Below are positions 8,306 through 17,101 of a DNA stretch of 64,000 bases, piece after piece. A model generated the notes under the pieces. The model was not told where the DNA came from and ran no database searches. It worked only from the letters and a program-made list of their open reading frames with translations. Each line of letters starts with the position of its first letter. The first letter of the stretch is position 1. Where the stretch lies: assembly GCF_030538695.1 (NCBI RefSeq), contig NZ_JAUNTN010000003.1, forward strand, positions 100,774 through 164,773, read 5' to 3'. Source of the stretch: Paracoccus sp. (in: a-proteobacteria) (GTDB lineage Bacteria; Pseudomonadota; Alphaproteobacteria; Rhodobacterales; Rhodobacteraceae). A program made the translations under genes and the position numbers.

Positions 8306-10744
8306 TTATTCCGGCAGCGCATAGGCGATTACATAGTCGCCCCGATCTGCCGATTGCCGCGCCCCACCGGCCGAGATCACCACATACTGCCGCCCGGTCT
8401 TGGGAGATTTATAGGTGATCGGCGTGCCTTGACTGCCGACCGGAAGGCGGGCTTTCCAGACCTCGGCGCCGGTGGCGGTGTCAAAGGCGCGCAGATAAAA
8501 GTCCTGCGTCCCGGCAAAGAACAGCAACCCGCCCTGCGTGGCCAGCGAGCCGCCCAGCGTCGGCATCCCGACCGGGATCGGCAGACCCATGCGAATCCCC
8601 ATCGGGCCGGTGTCCTTCACCGTGCCGACCGGCACCTGCCAGACGATCTGCTGGGTTTTCATGTTGATGGCGGTCATAGTGCCGAAAGGCGGCTTCTGAC
8701 AGGGAATCCCCAGTGGCGACAGGAAGCGATCCTTGACCACCGAATAGGGTGTCCCGCCAAGGGGCACCTGGCCCATGCCGGTATTCGGTGCCTCACCCCC
8801 GTCTGACAGACCTTCGCCCACCTCTTGCGGGAACATCTGCACCCAGAGACCAAGCCGCATGTCATTCACGAAGATCAGATCGTTGTTCGGGTCTGCCGAC
8901 AGGCCACCCCAGTTCATCCCGCCAAGCGAGCCGGGGAAGGACAGCGACAAATCAGTGTCCGGCACCGTGTAAAGCCCGTCATAGCGCATGGATTTGAACC
9001 GCACCCGGCACATCAGCTGGTCAAAGGGCGTCGCCCCCCACATATCCGATTCGACCAGCGTTTGTGCGCCGATCTGCGGCATCCCGACAGAGAGCGGTTG
9101 CGTCGGTGCATAAGGCTCGTTCAGGATGGTGCCGGGTTTGACTGGCACCTCTGTGACCTCGGTCAGCGGTTCGCCTGTCGCGCGGTCTAGCACAAAGATC
9201 TGCCCGGCCTTGGTGGCCACCACCAGCGCCGGAACGCTGCTGCCATCGGGGCGCGGGAAGTCGATCAGGGTCGGTGCCATCGGCACGTCAAAGTCCCACA
9301 GATCGTTATGCACGGTCTGATAGACCCATTTGCGTGCGCCGGTGGTTGCATCCAGTGCCAGAACCGAAGCCCCATAGGTGTGATCCAGCGCGGTGCGCGA
9401 GGCCCCCCACAGATCGACCGAAGGACTGCCGACCGGCAGGAACACCGTATTCATCGCCGGGTCATAGGACATCGCGGCCCAGACATTCGGGCTGGAGCGG
9501 CTGTAGGTCTCGCCCTCGGTCAGCACCCGGTTCGGATCGCTGGTGCCGGGATCAAAGGCCCAGCGTTGTGCGCCGGTGATGACGTCAAAGCCGCGCATCA
9601 CGCCGCCCGGCATATCGACCTGAACATTATCGGCAACGCGGCCGCCCACCACAACCGTGGTTCCGGCAACGGTCGGGGCCGAGGTCAGCGTGTAATAGGC
9701 GGGGTTCAGGATCTCGCCCATGTTTTCCTTCAGATCGACCACGCCATCGGTGCCGAAACCCTGGCAGGTTTCGCCGGTGTCAGCGTCAAAGGCATAGAGT
9801 TTTGCCTCGATCGAGTTCATCAGGATACGGCGCTTACAATTCGCACCCGGCGCCACTGAAACCGGCGTCACCGGGGTCGAGCCGGGAACGCTGGGTTGCA
9901 CGACCGGCTCATTCACATCGAAATAGGCCAGACCCCGGCAGCGTTCCCAGACGCCGCCGACGCTGGCGTTTACGTCATGGCGCCATATCTGTTCGCCGCT
10001 GTCCACATCGACTGCAATCACGTTGTTATGCGGGGTGCAGAGGAACAGTTTGTCGCCCACTTGCAGCGGGGTCATCTGATCTTCGGCCCCGGCGCCGGTG
10101 GATTGCGGAACATCACCATGCTGAAAGGTCCATGCGACCTGAAGCTGATCGACGTTATCAGCGTTGATCTGGTCCAGCGCCGCGAAGCGGTTTGAACCGG
10201 CGTCATTGCCGTAATGGTCCCAGTCGCGCTGCTCGGTTTCAGGTGTTACGGCCACGCGCTGCGCTGCCGGGGCGCTGGTCGGGATGGTGGCATGGGACAC
10301 GAACATCGAGCCAAAGCCCGCGATCCCCGCAGCCAGCAGGCCAAGTCCACCCGCCACCGGCAGGGCTGGGCGCGCTGCTGCGCCAATATTGCGGCGCAGG
10401 ATCGGCAGCGACATCAGCACAAAGCCCGCGCCCACAACCATTGCCAGCAGCCGGGAGATCAGGCCCCAGTAGTCAAGACCCACTTCCCACAGCGACCAGA
10501 TCACGGTGCCAGCCAGCGCCAGCAGGAACAGCCAGACGCCCGAAGGCCGCCCGCGCAGCACCTGCACGCCGGCGGCGATAATCACCGAGCCTGCGATTGC
10601 GAAATAAGGGCTGCCGCCCAGCATCACCAGCCGCGCGCCCATAATTACAAAGAACAGGCCGGCGGTCAGCAACACGGCCCCCAGCAGATACAGCCACAGC
10701 CGCGCCAGCAGAGATGGGCGGGCAGGTGTCAGTGTTTCAGACAT
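8306..10744 (-). CDS. Membrane-bound PQQ-dependent glucose/quinate/shikimate dehydrogenase
   Basis: 812 residues. Five hydrophobic helices lie in the first 150 residues (about 15-37, 43-63, 69-89, 93-115, 127-149), followed by a periplasmic eight-bladed propeller with repeated tryptophan-docking motifs (QLQVAWTFQHGD, GARKWVYQTVHNDLWDFD, GAEVWKARLPVG). This matches membrane-bound Gcd/QuiA-type quinoproteins, about 800 residues, which oxidise sugars or quinate in the periplasm and pass electrons to ubiquinone. Sequence alone does not separate glucose from quinate use. A type II dehydroquinase (22623) and a protocatechuate operon (13745) close by make a quinate/shikimate role reasonable but not proven; no dehydroshikimate dehydratase is visible. 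No PQQ biosynthesis genes are present. Confidence 0.85.
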   Translation of the reverse strand: MSETLTPARPSLLARLWLYLLGAVLLTAGLFFVIMGARLVMLGGSPYFAIAGSVIIAAGVQVLRGRPSGVWLFLLALAGTVIWSLWEVGLDYWGLISRLLAMVVGAGFVLMSLPILRRNIGAAARPALPVAGGLGLLAAGIAGFGSMFVSHATIPTSAPAAQRVAVTPETEQRDWDHYGNDAGSNRFAALDQINADNVDQLQVAWTFQHGDVPQSTGAGAEDQMTPLQVGDKLFLCTPHNNVIAVDVDSGEQIWRHDVNASVGGVWERCRGLAYFDVNEPVVQPSVPGSTPVTPVSVAPGANCKRRILMNSIEAKLYAFDADTGETCQGFGTDGVVDLKENMGEILNPAYYTLTSAPTVAGTTVVVGGRVADNVQVDMPGGVMRGFDVITGAQRWAFDPGTSDPNRVLTEGETYSRSSPNVWAAMSYDPAMNTVFLPVGSPSVDLWGASRTALDHTYGASVLALDATTGARKWVYQTVHNDLWDFDVPMAPTLIDFPRPDGSSVPALVVATKAGQIFVLDRATGEPLTEVTEVPVKPGTILNEPYAPTQPLSVGMPQIGAQTLVESDMWGATPFDQLMCRVRFKSMRYDGLYTVPDTDLSLSFPGSLGGMNWGGLSADPNNDLIFVNDMRLGLWVQMFPQEVGEGLSDGGEAPNTGMGQVPLGGTPYSVVKDRFLSPLGIPCQKPPFGTMTAINMKTQQIVWQVPVGTVKDTGPMGIRMGLPIPVGMPTLGGSLATQGGLLFFAGTQDFYLRAFDTATGAEVWKARLPVGSQGTPITYKSPKTGRQYVVISAGGARQSADRGDYVIAYALPE

Positions 10745-10980
10745 AAATCACCTTGGGATTGCGTGAGGCCGCCAAAGCTGCGGCAAATCGCCGCCCCGCT
10801 AACCCCTGTTGGCCCAAAGGTCCAGCCCAAAGCCTAAGAACGCAATGCAGCCTTGCGCCCGGCGCAGAGGCCGGGCGGGCCGAATGTTGATTTCGCCGTG
10901 ATCGTGACACGCTGATTCCCCTTTCAGGGGCAGCATAGGCACAGGGGTATTAAGAAACCCCTAATGCCGGTCAGAAAATC

Positions 10981-12693
10981 CTAGGCGGTGGTCAATTCCG
11001 ATATGCCCAATTCGGCACACATCTCGCGGCGCATGATGAACTTTTGCGGCTTGCCGGTGACGGTGATCGGCAGCTCGTCCTTGAAGCGGATATAGCGCGG
11101 GACTTTGTAATGGGCGACCAGCCCTTTGATAAAGCTGCGGATTTCATCTTCGTCCGTTTCTGCGCCGGGTTTCAGGACCAGCCAGGCGCAGACCTCCTCG
11201 CCAAAGCGGGCATCGGGGACGCCAAAGACCTGCGCGGCCTGTACTGCGGGGTGCTGGAACAGGTATTCTTCGATCTCACGTGGATAGATGTTCTCGCCGC
11301 CCCGGATCAGCATATCCTTGACCCGGCCGACGATGTTGCAATAGCCCTCGGCATCCAGCGTCGCCAGGTCGCCGGTATGCATCCAGCCGTCGGAATCAAC
11401 GGCGTCAGCGGTCTTGGCAGGTTCGCCCCAATAGCCGGTCATCACCGAATAGCCGCGGGTGCAAAGCTCGCCCTTCTGGCCGACGGGGACGGTGTGGCCG
11501 GCCTCATCCACCAGCTTGACCTCCAGATGCGGATGGATGCGGCCCACGGTGGTCACGCGTTTGTCCACCGGGTCGTCGGTATGAGACTGGAACGACACCG
11601 GCGCGGTCTCGGTCATACCATAGGCAATCGTGACCTGTTCCATGTGCATGTCGCGCTGAACCCGTTTCATCACCTCGATCGGGCAGGGCGCACCCGCCAT
11701 GATGCCGGTGCGCAGGCTGGACAGGTCGTGATGCGCGAAACCCACCGAATCCAGCATGGCGGAAAACATCGTCGGCACACCGTAAAGCCCGGTGCAGCGT
11801 TCATCCGCAACGGCGTTCAGCACCACATCGGCGTCGAAACCTTCGCCCGGAAAGACCATGGTCGCGCCCTTGCTGACGCAGCCAAGCACCCCCATCACCA
11901 TGCCAAAGCAGTGATACAGCGGCACCGGAATCGCCAGCCGGTCGGCGGCGGTGAAGTCGATCGTCGCGGTTACGAAATGGCCGTTGTTGACGATATTGCG
12001 GTGGGTCAGGGTTGCGCCTTTGGGCAGGCCGGTGGTGCCGGATGTGAATTGAATATTGATTGGGTCGGTCTGGTGCAGGGTGCGGGTGATCGCGTCCAGT
12101 CGCGCCATATCGGCGGGCGTTGCCGCCAGATCGGGAAAGTTCAGCATCCCCGGCGTCGAGGTGCTGGTTCCCATCCGCACCACGATGCGCAGGTCGGGCA
12201 GGTTCGCCGCCATCAGCGCACCGGGCGCGCAGAACATCAGCTCCGGCACAAGATGCTGGATCATGTTGACGTAATGCGAGGATTTGAACTGTTCCGCCAG
12301 AATCAGGCAGCGCACACCGACATGGCGCAGGGCGTATTCCAGCTCTCCCACGCGATAGGCGGGGTTCACGTTCACCAGAATCGCGCCGATGCGGGCGGTG
12401 GCGAATTGGGTCAGCACCCATTCCGGGCGGTTGGGCGACCAGATCCCCACGCGGTCGCCGCGTGCGATGCCAAGGTTCAGCAGCGCCGTGGCCAGCCGGT
12501 CCACCGCGTCGGAAAACTGCTGATAGCTCATGCGGATATCGAATTGCGGAAACACCAGCGCCTCGTGATCCGGGTCTTGCGCGACTGCTGCCGCCAGAAG
12601 TTGCGGGATCGTTTCATCCCGCAGCGGCAGATCGGTGCGCCCGGCGACACGGCTTTCGTGTTCGTTGCGCGGTGCCTGATGATAAACGGCCAT
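10981..12693 (-). CDS. AMP-forming fatty acyl-CoA synthetase
   Basis: 570 residues, ANL adenylating superfamily. The P-loop [18 protein letters not shown] lies at about 216-233, [12 protein letters not shown] near 358, the [11 protein letters not shown] motif near 438, the hinge [19 protein letters not shown] near 455 and the C-terminal lysine region [10 protein letters not shown] near 545. It makes acyl-CoA from a carboxylic acid, ATP and CoA; the family includes medium-chain fatty acid and some aromatic or methylmercaptopropionate ligases. It begins 61 bases downstream of pcaQ on the same strand, but its leader holds its own hairpin and palindromes, so separate control is likely. Substrate is uncertain. 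Confidence 0.85.
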   Translation of the reverse strand: MAVYHQAPRNEHESRVAGRTDLPLRDETIPQLLAAAVAQDPDHEALVFPQFDIRMSYQQFSDAVDRLATALLNLGIARGDRVGIWSPNRPEWVLTQFATARIGAILVNVNPAYRVGELEYALRHVGVRCLILAEQFKSSHYVNMIQHLVPELMFCAPGALMAANLPDLRIVVRMGTSTSTPGMLNFPDLAATPADMARLDAITRTLHQTDPINIQFTSGTTGLPKGATLTHRNIVNNGHFVTATIDFTAADRLAIPVPLYHCFGMVMGVLGCVSKGATMVFPGEGFDADVVLNAVADERCTGLYGVPTMFSAMLDSVGFAHHDLSSLRTGIMAGAPCPIEVMKRVQRDMHMEQVTIAYGMTETAPVSFQSHTDDPVDKRVTTVGRIHPHLEVKLVDEAGHTVPVGQKGELCTRGYSVMTGYWGEPAKTADAVDSDGWMHTGDLATLDAEGYCNIVGRVKDMLIRGGENIYPREIEEYLFQHPAVQAAQVFGVPDARFGEEVCAWLVLKPGAETDEDEIRSFIKGLVAHYKVPRYIRFKDELPITVTGKPQKFIMRREMCAELGISELTTA

Positions 12694-12723
12694 GAACCCC
12701 TCCCCTGATTCCTCCGGGGTTCA
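12693..12723 (-). promoter_or_regulatory. Leader hairpin covering the acyl-CoA synthetase ribosome-binding site
   Basis: TGAACCCC (12693-12700) and GGGGTTCA (12716-12723) are perfect 8-bp inverted repeats. In the mRNA the 3' arm holds part of the GGGGAGGGG ribosome-binding site and ends on the start codon at 12693, so folding would hide the initiation region. Function is inferred. Confidence 0.45.
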
Positions 12724-12728
12724 GTAAA

Positions 12729-12742
12729 TGAACGAGAGTTCA
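12729..12742 (-). promoter_or_regulatory. TGAAC-N4-GTTCA palindrome upstream of the acyl-CoA synthetase
   Basis: On the minus strand it reads TTGAACTCTCGTTCAT, a compact palindrome of the type bound by TetR-family fatty-acid regulators. An adjacent GTTCA-N5-TGAAC (12719-12733) shares one half-site, giving an array of GTTCA/TGAAC units. The site is within 50 bases of the start codon. Confidence 0.5.
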
Positions 12743-12754
12743 ATTTTGCAAGTG

Positions 12755-13657
12755 CTATCCGCTGGCTTGCGGTTCGCTACGCAGCAAATCGCACAAAAGA
12801 TCCAGTTCCGGTCCGGTGGCGAGTGCGGCAGCCCGTCGGGTCGCCCCGACCGCGCCCGCCAGATAGGCTGCGCCTAGCGGCAGCGCCTGCAACCGGCCTG
12901 CGGTCAGGTCGTCCAGAACCACCGCGCGGCTGATGAACCAGACCGCATCCGAGCCTTGCACCAAAGCGCGGCCAAGGGTCAGGGTGGCGGTCTCGAAGGC
13001 CGGGCGGCGGGTCAGGCCAAGACTGGTCAGATAGGCGTCCACCATCGCCCGGATCACCGCGCCTTCGGGCGGCAGGATCAGCGGCGCCTCGGTCAGCACC
13101 CGCGTGACCGGCGCATCGGTCAGGGGATGCCCGGCCCGCATCACCAGCACCACCGGGTCGTCATAAAGGTGGTCGAAACGCAGCGCCGACATTTCCGCGC
13201 CCGATGGCATTCGCCCGATCAGCATATCCAGCGCCCCGTCCTGCAACTGCCGCAGCAGGTAGTCCTGCGGGCCGGACCGGACCGAGATCAGCACTTCGGG
13301 GCGCAATGCGTGAAATCGCAGCGCGGCGGCGGGGAACAGCCGGGTCATCGCCGTGGGCAGCACCCCCACACGCAGCCGCCCCTGCCGCTGGCTGCCGCCC
13401 ATGCTGGCGGCCGCAGAATCCAGCGATTGCAGGCCCGTGCGGGCGTGGCGGGCGAAAATCGCACCCTCGGGCGTCAGGGTCAGGTCGCGGCCTTGGCGCA
13501 GGAACAGCGGTTGCCCCAGCAGCGTTTCCAGTTCCGCCAACGAACGGCTGGCGGCGGGCTGAGTGATCCCCTGACGGCGAGCGGCGGCGGTCAGGCTGCC
13601 TTCGGTCAGAATGTCCAGAAACAGCCGCAGATGGCGCAGTTTGATACCGGGGTGCAT
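12755..13657 (-). CDS. pcaQ: LysR-type regulator of the pca operon, PcaQ
   Basis: 300 residues. The N-terminal winged helix-turn-helix (about 7-66: LRHLRLFLDILTEGSLTAAA, then QPAASRSLAELE) is followed by a periplasmic-binding-like effector domain. It resembles PcaQ, which in alphaproteobacteria responds to beta-carboxymuconate-type intermediates and activates pcaDCHGB. It is divergent from pcaD with 87 bases between the start codons, the normal PcaQ arrangement. The ATG at 13657 gives the canonical spacing of the first helix. Confidence 0.9.
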   Translation of the reverse strand: MHPGIKLRHLRLFLDILTEGSLTAAARRQGITQPAASRSLAELETLLGQPLFLRQGRDLTLTPEGAIFARHARTGLQSLDSAAASMGGSQRQGRLRVGVLPTAMTRLFPAAALRFHALRPEVLISVRSGPQDYLLRQLQDGALDMLIGRMPSGAEMSALRFDHLYDDPVVLVMRAGHPLTDAPVTRVLTEAPLILPPEGAVIRAMVDAYLTSLGLTRRPAFETATLTLGRALVQGSDAVWFISRAVVLDDLTAGRLQALPLGAAYLAGAVGATRRAAALATGPELDLLCDLLRSEPQASG

Positions 13658-13666
13658 ATCGAAATG

Positions 13667-13686
13667 ATTATGAATGGACGCGTAAT
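13667..13686. promoter_or_regulatory. Candidate PcaQ site in the pcaQ-pcaD intergenic region
   Basis: ATTATG-N8-CGTAAT is an imperfect palindrome (five of six positions) of LysR T-N11-A form, located 10 bases before the pcaQ start and about 60 bases before pcaD. It does not match the rhizobial PcaQ box exactly. Confidence 0.35.
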
Positions 13687-13744
13687 TCGCATTAGATCAG
13701 CCCGTTTGATTATGCAAGAATCGGCTGCAAGAGGGGGAATCATC

Positions 13745-14527
13745 ATGCAACTGTTGTCGCGACCTTGGGGTGCCATGCATATCCGTATCGACGGGCCAGA
13801 GGGCGCGCCGGGGCTGGTTTTTGCGAACTCGCTTGGCACTGATCTGCGGATCTGGGACCGGGTGGTGGCCGCGCTGCCGGGCTGGCGCATCGGGCGGTTC
13901 GATAAGCCGGGGCATGGGTTGTCTGATCTTGGTGCCACGCCGGGCATCGACGATATGGCCGAGGACGCCGCGGCGCTGATCGACCATATGGGGGCGGGGC
14001 CGGTGGTGTTCGTCGGCCTGTCCATCGGCGGACTGATCGGGCAGGCGCTGGTGGCGCGGCATCCGGGCAAGGTCCGGGCGCTGGTGCTGTCGAATACGGC
14101 AGCCAAGATCGGCACGGCGGAAGCATGGGGCGACCGTATCGGCAAGGTGCAGGCGGGGGGGATTGCGCCCCTGGCTGACGGCATCATGCAGATGTGGTTC
14201 AGCCCCACGTTCCGCGCCACGCCGGAACTGGCGATCTGGCGCAACATGCTGACCCGCACCGATCCGCAGGGCTATGCCGACGCCTGCCGCGCGATTGCGG
14301 CTGCCGATTACCGCACCGCGACCGCCGGGCTGCGCCTGCCTGCGCTGGCGATCGGTGGCGGGCTGGACGGCTCGACCCCGCCTGCGCTGGTCGCGGAAAC
14401 GGCGGCGCTGATCCCCGGCGCGGGTTTCCGGCTGATCGAGGGCGCAGGCCACATTCCTTGCGTCGAATCCGCCCCGCAATTCACCGCAATTCTGCAAGAT
14501 TTCCTGAAAGGTTTGCCTGATGAGTGA
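13745..14527 (+). CDS. pcaD: 3-oxoadipate enol-lactonase
   Basis: 260 residues, alpha/beta hydrolase. The oxyanion region FANSLGTDLRIWD (26-38), nucleophile elbow VGLSIGG with Ser93, acid region GGGLDGSTPP and catalytic histidine in EGAGHIPCVE are all visible. It hydrolyses beta-ketoadipate enol-lactone to beta-ketoadipate. The open frame extends far upstream, antisense to pcaQ, but the ATG at 13745 is chosen: AGAGGGGG lies seven bases before it and the length then fits the family (about 260). Its end overlaps pcaC by eight bases. First gene of the pca operon. Confidence 0.93.
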   Translation: MQLLSRPWGAMHIRIDGPEGAPGLVFANSLGTDLRIWDRVVAALPGWRIGRFDKPGHGLSDLGATPGIDDMAEDAAALIDHMGAGPVVFVGLSIGGLIGQALVARHPGKVRALVLSNTAAKIGTAEAWGDRIGKVQAGGIAPLADGIMQMWFSPTFRATPELAIWRNMLTRTDPQGYADACRAIAAADYRTATAGLRLPALAIGGGLDGSTPPALVAETAALIPGAGFRLIEGAGHIPCVESAPQFTAILQDFLKGLPDE

Positions 14528-14915
14528 CCGTCACGCCACTGGCATGACCGTGCGCCGCGCCGTCCTTGGCGATGCGCATGTGGACCGGGCCGAGGCGCTC
14601 AAGACCGATTTTGACGCGCCGTTCCAGAACCTGATTACCGAATCCGCATGGGGGACGGTATGGGCCAGCGACGGTATCAGCCGCCGCGAGCGCTCGATGC
14701 TGACGCTGGCATTGCTGGCCGCGACGGGCAATTTCGAGGAAATCCCCATGCATATCCGTGCTACCGCCCGCACCGGGGCCAGCCAGCGCGACGTGCTGGA
14801 GGCATTTCAGCACGTTGCCATCTATGCCGGGGTGCCACGTGCCAATCACGCGCTGAAACTGGCGCGACAGACCTTTGCCGAAATGGAAGCCGATCAGAAG
14901 GAAGCCAGCCAATGA
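14520..14915 (+). CDS. pcaC: 4-carboxymuconolactone decarboxylase
   Basis: 131 residues, a complete CMD/AhpD-like helical domain. Family blocks [20 protein letters not shown], the [15 protein letters not shown] segment with the conserved glutamate and histidine, and [16 protein letters not shown] are present. It decarboxylates gamma-carboxymuconolactone to beta-ketoadipate enol-lactone, the substrate of PcaD. Here it is a stand-alone protein, not the PcaL fusion to PcaD. It overlaps pcaD at the start and pcaH by ATGA at the end, implying translational coupling. Confidence 0.95.
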   Translation: MSDRHATGMTVRRAVLGDAHVDRAEALKTDFDAPFQNLITESAWGTVWASDGISRRERSMLTLALLAATGNFEEIPMHIRATARTGASQRDVLEAFQHVAIYAGVPRANHALKLARQTFAEMEADQKEASQ

Positions 14916-15634
14916 CGCCTGCCGAGTTCTACCAGCGCGACCGCCGTCGCCATCCGCCCGCCCTGACGCCGGATTACAAGACCAGCGTCGCGCGCAGCCC
15001 CCGTTACAGCATGATTTCGCTGCAACAATCCGCGTCCGAGATCACCGGCCCGACATTCGGGCATAATGACATCGACCCGATCGACAACGACCTGATCCGC
15101 AACTATGCCAAGGATGGCGACCCGGTGGGCGAACGTATCATCGTGCATGGTCGTGTGCTGGACGAAAACGCCCGGCCGGTGCCGAACACGCTGGTCGAGA
15201 TCTGGCAGGCCAATGCCGGTGGGCGTTATCGCCACAAAAAGGACACCTATCTGGCCCCGATCGACCCCAATTTCGGCGGCTGTGGGCGCACGCTGACGGA
15301 TGAAAACGGCTATTATTTCTTTCGCACCATCAAGCCGGGTGCCTATCCGTGGCGCAACTGGGTCAACAACTGGCGGCCCGCGCATATTCACGTTTCGGTT
15401 TTCGGCACCAGCTTCAGCCAGCGCCTGATTACCCAACTGTATTTCGAGGGCGACCCGCTGATTCCGATTTGCCCCATTGTGCAGACCATCCCCGACCCGG
15501 ATGCCATCGACCAGTTGATTGCGCGGCTGGATATGAATGCGGGTGTGCCGCTGGATTGTCTGGCCTATAAGTTCGACATCGTGCTGCGCGGGCGGCGTTC
15601 GACCCTGTTTGAAAACCGGCTGGAGGGGAACTGA
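14912..15634 (+). CDS. pcaH: Protocatechuate 3,4-dioxygenase beta subunit
   Basis: 240 residues. The ferric-iron ligands are all visible: Tyr106 in GGRYRHKKD, Tyr145 in KPGAYPWRN, and His158 and His160 in WRPAHIH, with the conserved Arg155. With PcaG it performs intradiol ring opening of protocatechuate to 3-carboxy-cis,cis-muconate in the cytoplasm. The ATG at 14912 overlaps the pcaC stop (ATGA) and gives the normal family length; a longer upstream reading frame is only a pcaC shadow. It is followed by pcaG with another one-base stop/start overlap. Confidence 0.97.
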   Translation: MTPAEFYQRDRRRHPPALTPDYKTSVARSPRYSMISLQQSASEITGPTFGHNDIDPIDNDLIRNYAKDGDPVGERIIVHGRVLDENARPVPNTLVEIWQANAGGRYRHKKDTYLAPIDPNFGGCGRTLTDENGYYFFRTIKPGAYPWRNWVNNWRPAHIHVSVFGTSFSQRLITQLYFEGDPLIPICPIVQTIPDPDAIDQLIARLDMNAGVPLDCLAYKFDIVLRGRRSTLFENRLEGN

Positions 15635-16275
15635 TGCAACGGCTTGATTATCTGAAAGAATCACCCTCGCAAACGGCTGGCCCTTACGTTCATATCGGGC
15701 TGGCTCCCGGTGCCGCCGGGTTTGACATCTATCGTCAGGAACTGGGCCATGACATTGCCGGGCCGAACGCCAAGGGGCAGCGCATCCGCGTCGAAGGTCT
15801 GGTGATCGACGGCATGGGCAGCCCGGTCAAGGACGTGCTGATCGAGGTCTGGCAGGCCAATGCCGACGGCAACTATGCCCACCCCGAAGGGGGCGAGGTC
15901 GAGGACGGCTTTCGCGGCTGGGGCCGGGTGATTACCAATTTCGAGACGGGCGAATGGGGCTTTGATACCGTCAAGCCCGGCCCGGTGCAGGCGCGGCGTC
16001 CGCTGGCCTCGGGTCATGTGCCTGCCGCCCCCGCCCCGATGGCGCCGCATCTGACGCTGTGGATCGTGGCGCGGGGCATCAACATCGGGCTGAACACGCG
16101 GGTCTATTTCGAGGATGAGGACAATTCCGCCGATCCGGTGCTGAACCTGATCGAATGGGAAAACCGCCGCGCCACGCTGATCGCCAAACGCGCCGGGGAC
16201 CGCGACGGCGTTCCGGTCTATCGCTTTGATATTCGCCTGCAAGGCGACAATGAAACGGTGTTTTTCGATGTCTGA
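15634..16275 (+). CDS. pcaG: Protocatechuate 3,4-dioxygenase alpha subunit
   Basis: 213 residues, slightly longer than the roughly 200 typical. SPSQTAGPYVHIGL opens the protein and VLIEVWQANADGNYAHPE and FDTVKPGPVQ are the paralogous equivalents of the pcaH iron-binding blocks, without a metal site. It supplies part of the active-site pocket of the alpha-beta protomer. It starts in the pcaH stop codon and ends eight bases into the next gene, so stoichiometric translation is likely. Confidence 0.95.
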   Translation: MQRLDYLKESPSQTAGPYVHIGLAPGAAGFDIYRQELGHDIAGPNAKGQRIRVEGLVIDGMGSPVKDVLIEVWQANADGNYAHPEGGEVEDGFRGWGRVITNFETGEWGFDTVKPGPVQARRPLASGHVPAAPAPMAPHLTLWIVARGINIGLNTRVYFEDEDNSADPVLNLIEWENRRATLIAKRAGDRDGVPVYRFDIRLQGDNETVFFDV

Positions 16276-17101
16276 TCCCTGCATCATCTGTGTGGCCATC
16301 ACCGGCAGTCTGCCGACCAAGGCCGATAACCCAGCGGTTCCCGTGACCATCGCGGAACAGGTGGAATCCACCCATGCCGCGTTCGAGGCCGGGGCGACCA
16401 TCGCCCATTGCCATGTCCGCGACGACAACGGCCAGCCGACCAGCGACCCCGACCGTTTTGCGGCGCTGAAAGAGGGGATCGAGGCGCATTGCCCCGGCAT
16501 GATCGTGCAGCTTTCGACCGGCGGGCGCTCCGGCGCGGGGCAGGCGCGGGGCGGGATGCTGCCCCTACGGCCGGATATGGCCAGCCTTTCGGTCGGGTCC
16601 AACAACTTTCCGACGCGGGTGTATGAGAATCCGCCCGATCTGGTGGATTGGCTGGCGGGTGAGATGCTGACCTATGACATCAAGCCGGAAATCGAGGCGT
16701 TTGACCTGTCGCATATCTTTCAGGCGGCGCGGATGCACGCCGATGGCCGGATCAAGGATACGCCCTATGTGCAATTCGTCATGGGGGTGAAAAACGCCAT
16801 GCCGGTGGACCGGCAGGTGTTTGATTTCTACATCCAGACTGTCAAGCGCCTGTTCGGTGAGGATGCGCAATGGTGCGCCGCCGGGATCGGTCCGAACCAG
16901 ATCGTGCTGAACGAATGGGCGATTTCCTCGGGCGGTCACGCGCGCACCGGGCTGGAGGATAACGTGCGGCTGGATAAAACCACGCTGGCGCCTTCAAACG
17001 CGGCGCTGGTCGAGCGGGCGGTGCAGCTTTGCGCGAAATACGACCGCCCGGTGGCGACACCTGCGCAGGCGCGGGCCATTCTGGGTCTGCGCAGCGCATG
17101 A
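16268..17101 (+). CDS. BKACE family beta-keto acid cleavage enzyme within the pca operon
   Basis: 277 residues of the 3-keto-5-aminohexanoate cleavage protein family. The zinc ligands His47 and His49 (ATIAHCHVRD) and the Arg226, Glu230, Asp231 cluster (GGHARTGLEDN) match the positions described for the founding enzyme. BKACE enzymes condense a beta-keto acid with acetyl-CoA to give acetoacetate and a new CoA ester; beta-ketoadipate is among substrates reported for the family and would give succinyl-CoA. The gene overlaps pcaG and pcaB, and no pcaIJ or pcaF is nearby, so it probably finishes the pathway here. The ATG at 16268 is chosen from the overlap with pcaG and the hydrophobic first strand. 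Confidence 0.85.
   Translation: MSDPCIICVAITGSLPTKADNPAVPVTIAEQVESTHAAFEAGATIAHCHVRDDNGQPTSDPDRFAALKEGIEAHCPGMIVQLSTGGRSGAGQARGGMLPLRPDMASLSVGSNNFPTRVYENPPDLVDWLAGEMLTYDIKPEIEAFDLSHIFQAARMHADGRIKDTPYVQFVMGVKNAMPVDRQVFDFYIQTVKRLFGEDAQWCAAGIGPNQIVLNEWAISSGGHARTGLEDNVRLDKTTLAPSNAALVERAVQLCAKYDRPVATPAQARAILGLRSA

Noticed and set aside
10943-10962. AGGGGT/ACCCCT hairpin after the acyl-CoA synthetase
   Set aside because: Six-base stem with an 8-base loop and no T run on the minus strand; too weak to call a terminator. The rest of the 236-base gap up to the PQQ dehydrogenase start shows no clear gene or promoter.
11044-12708. A 554-codon plus-strand frame opposite the acyl-CoA synthetase
   Set aside because: Composition typical of antisense translation in GC-rich genes (His, Gln, Arg), no domain, no ribosome-binding site.
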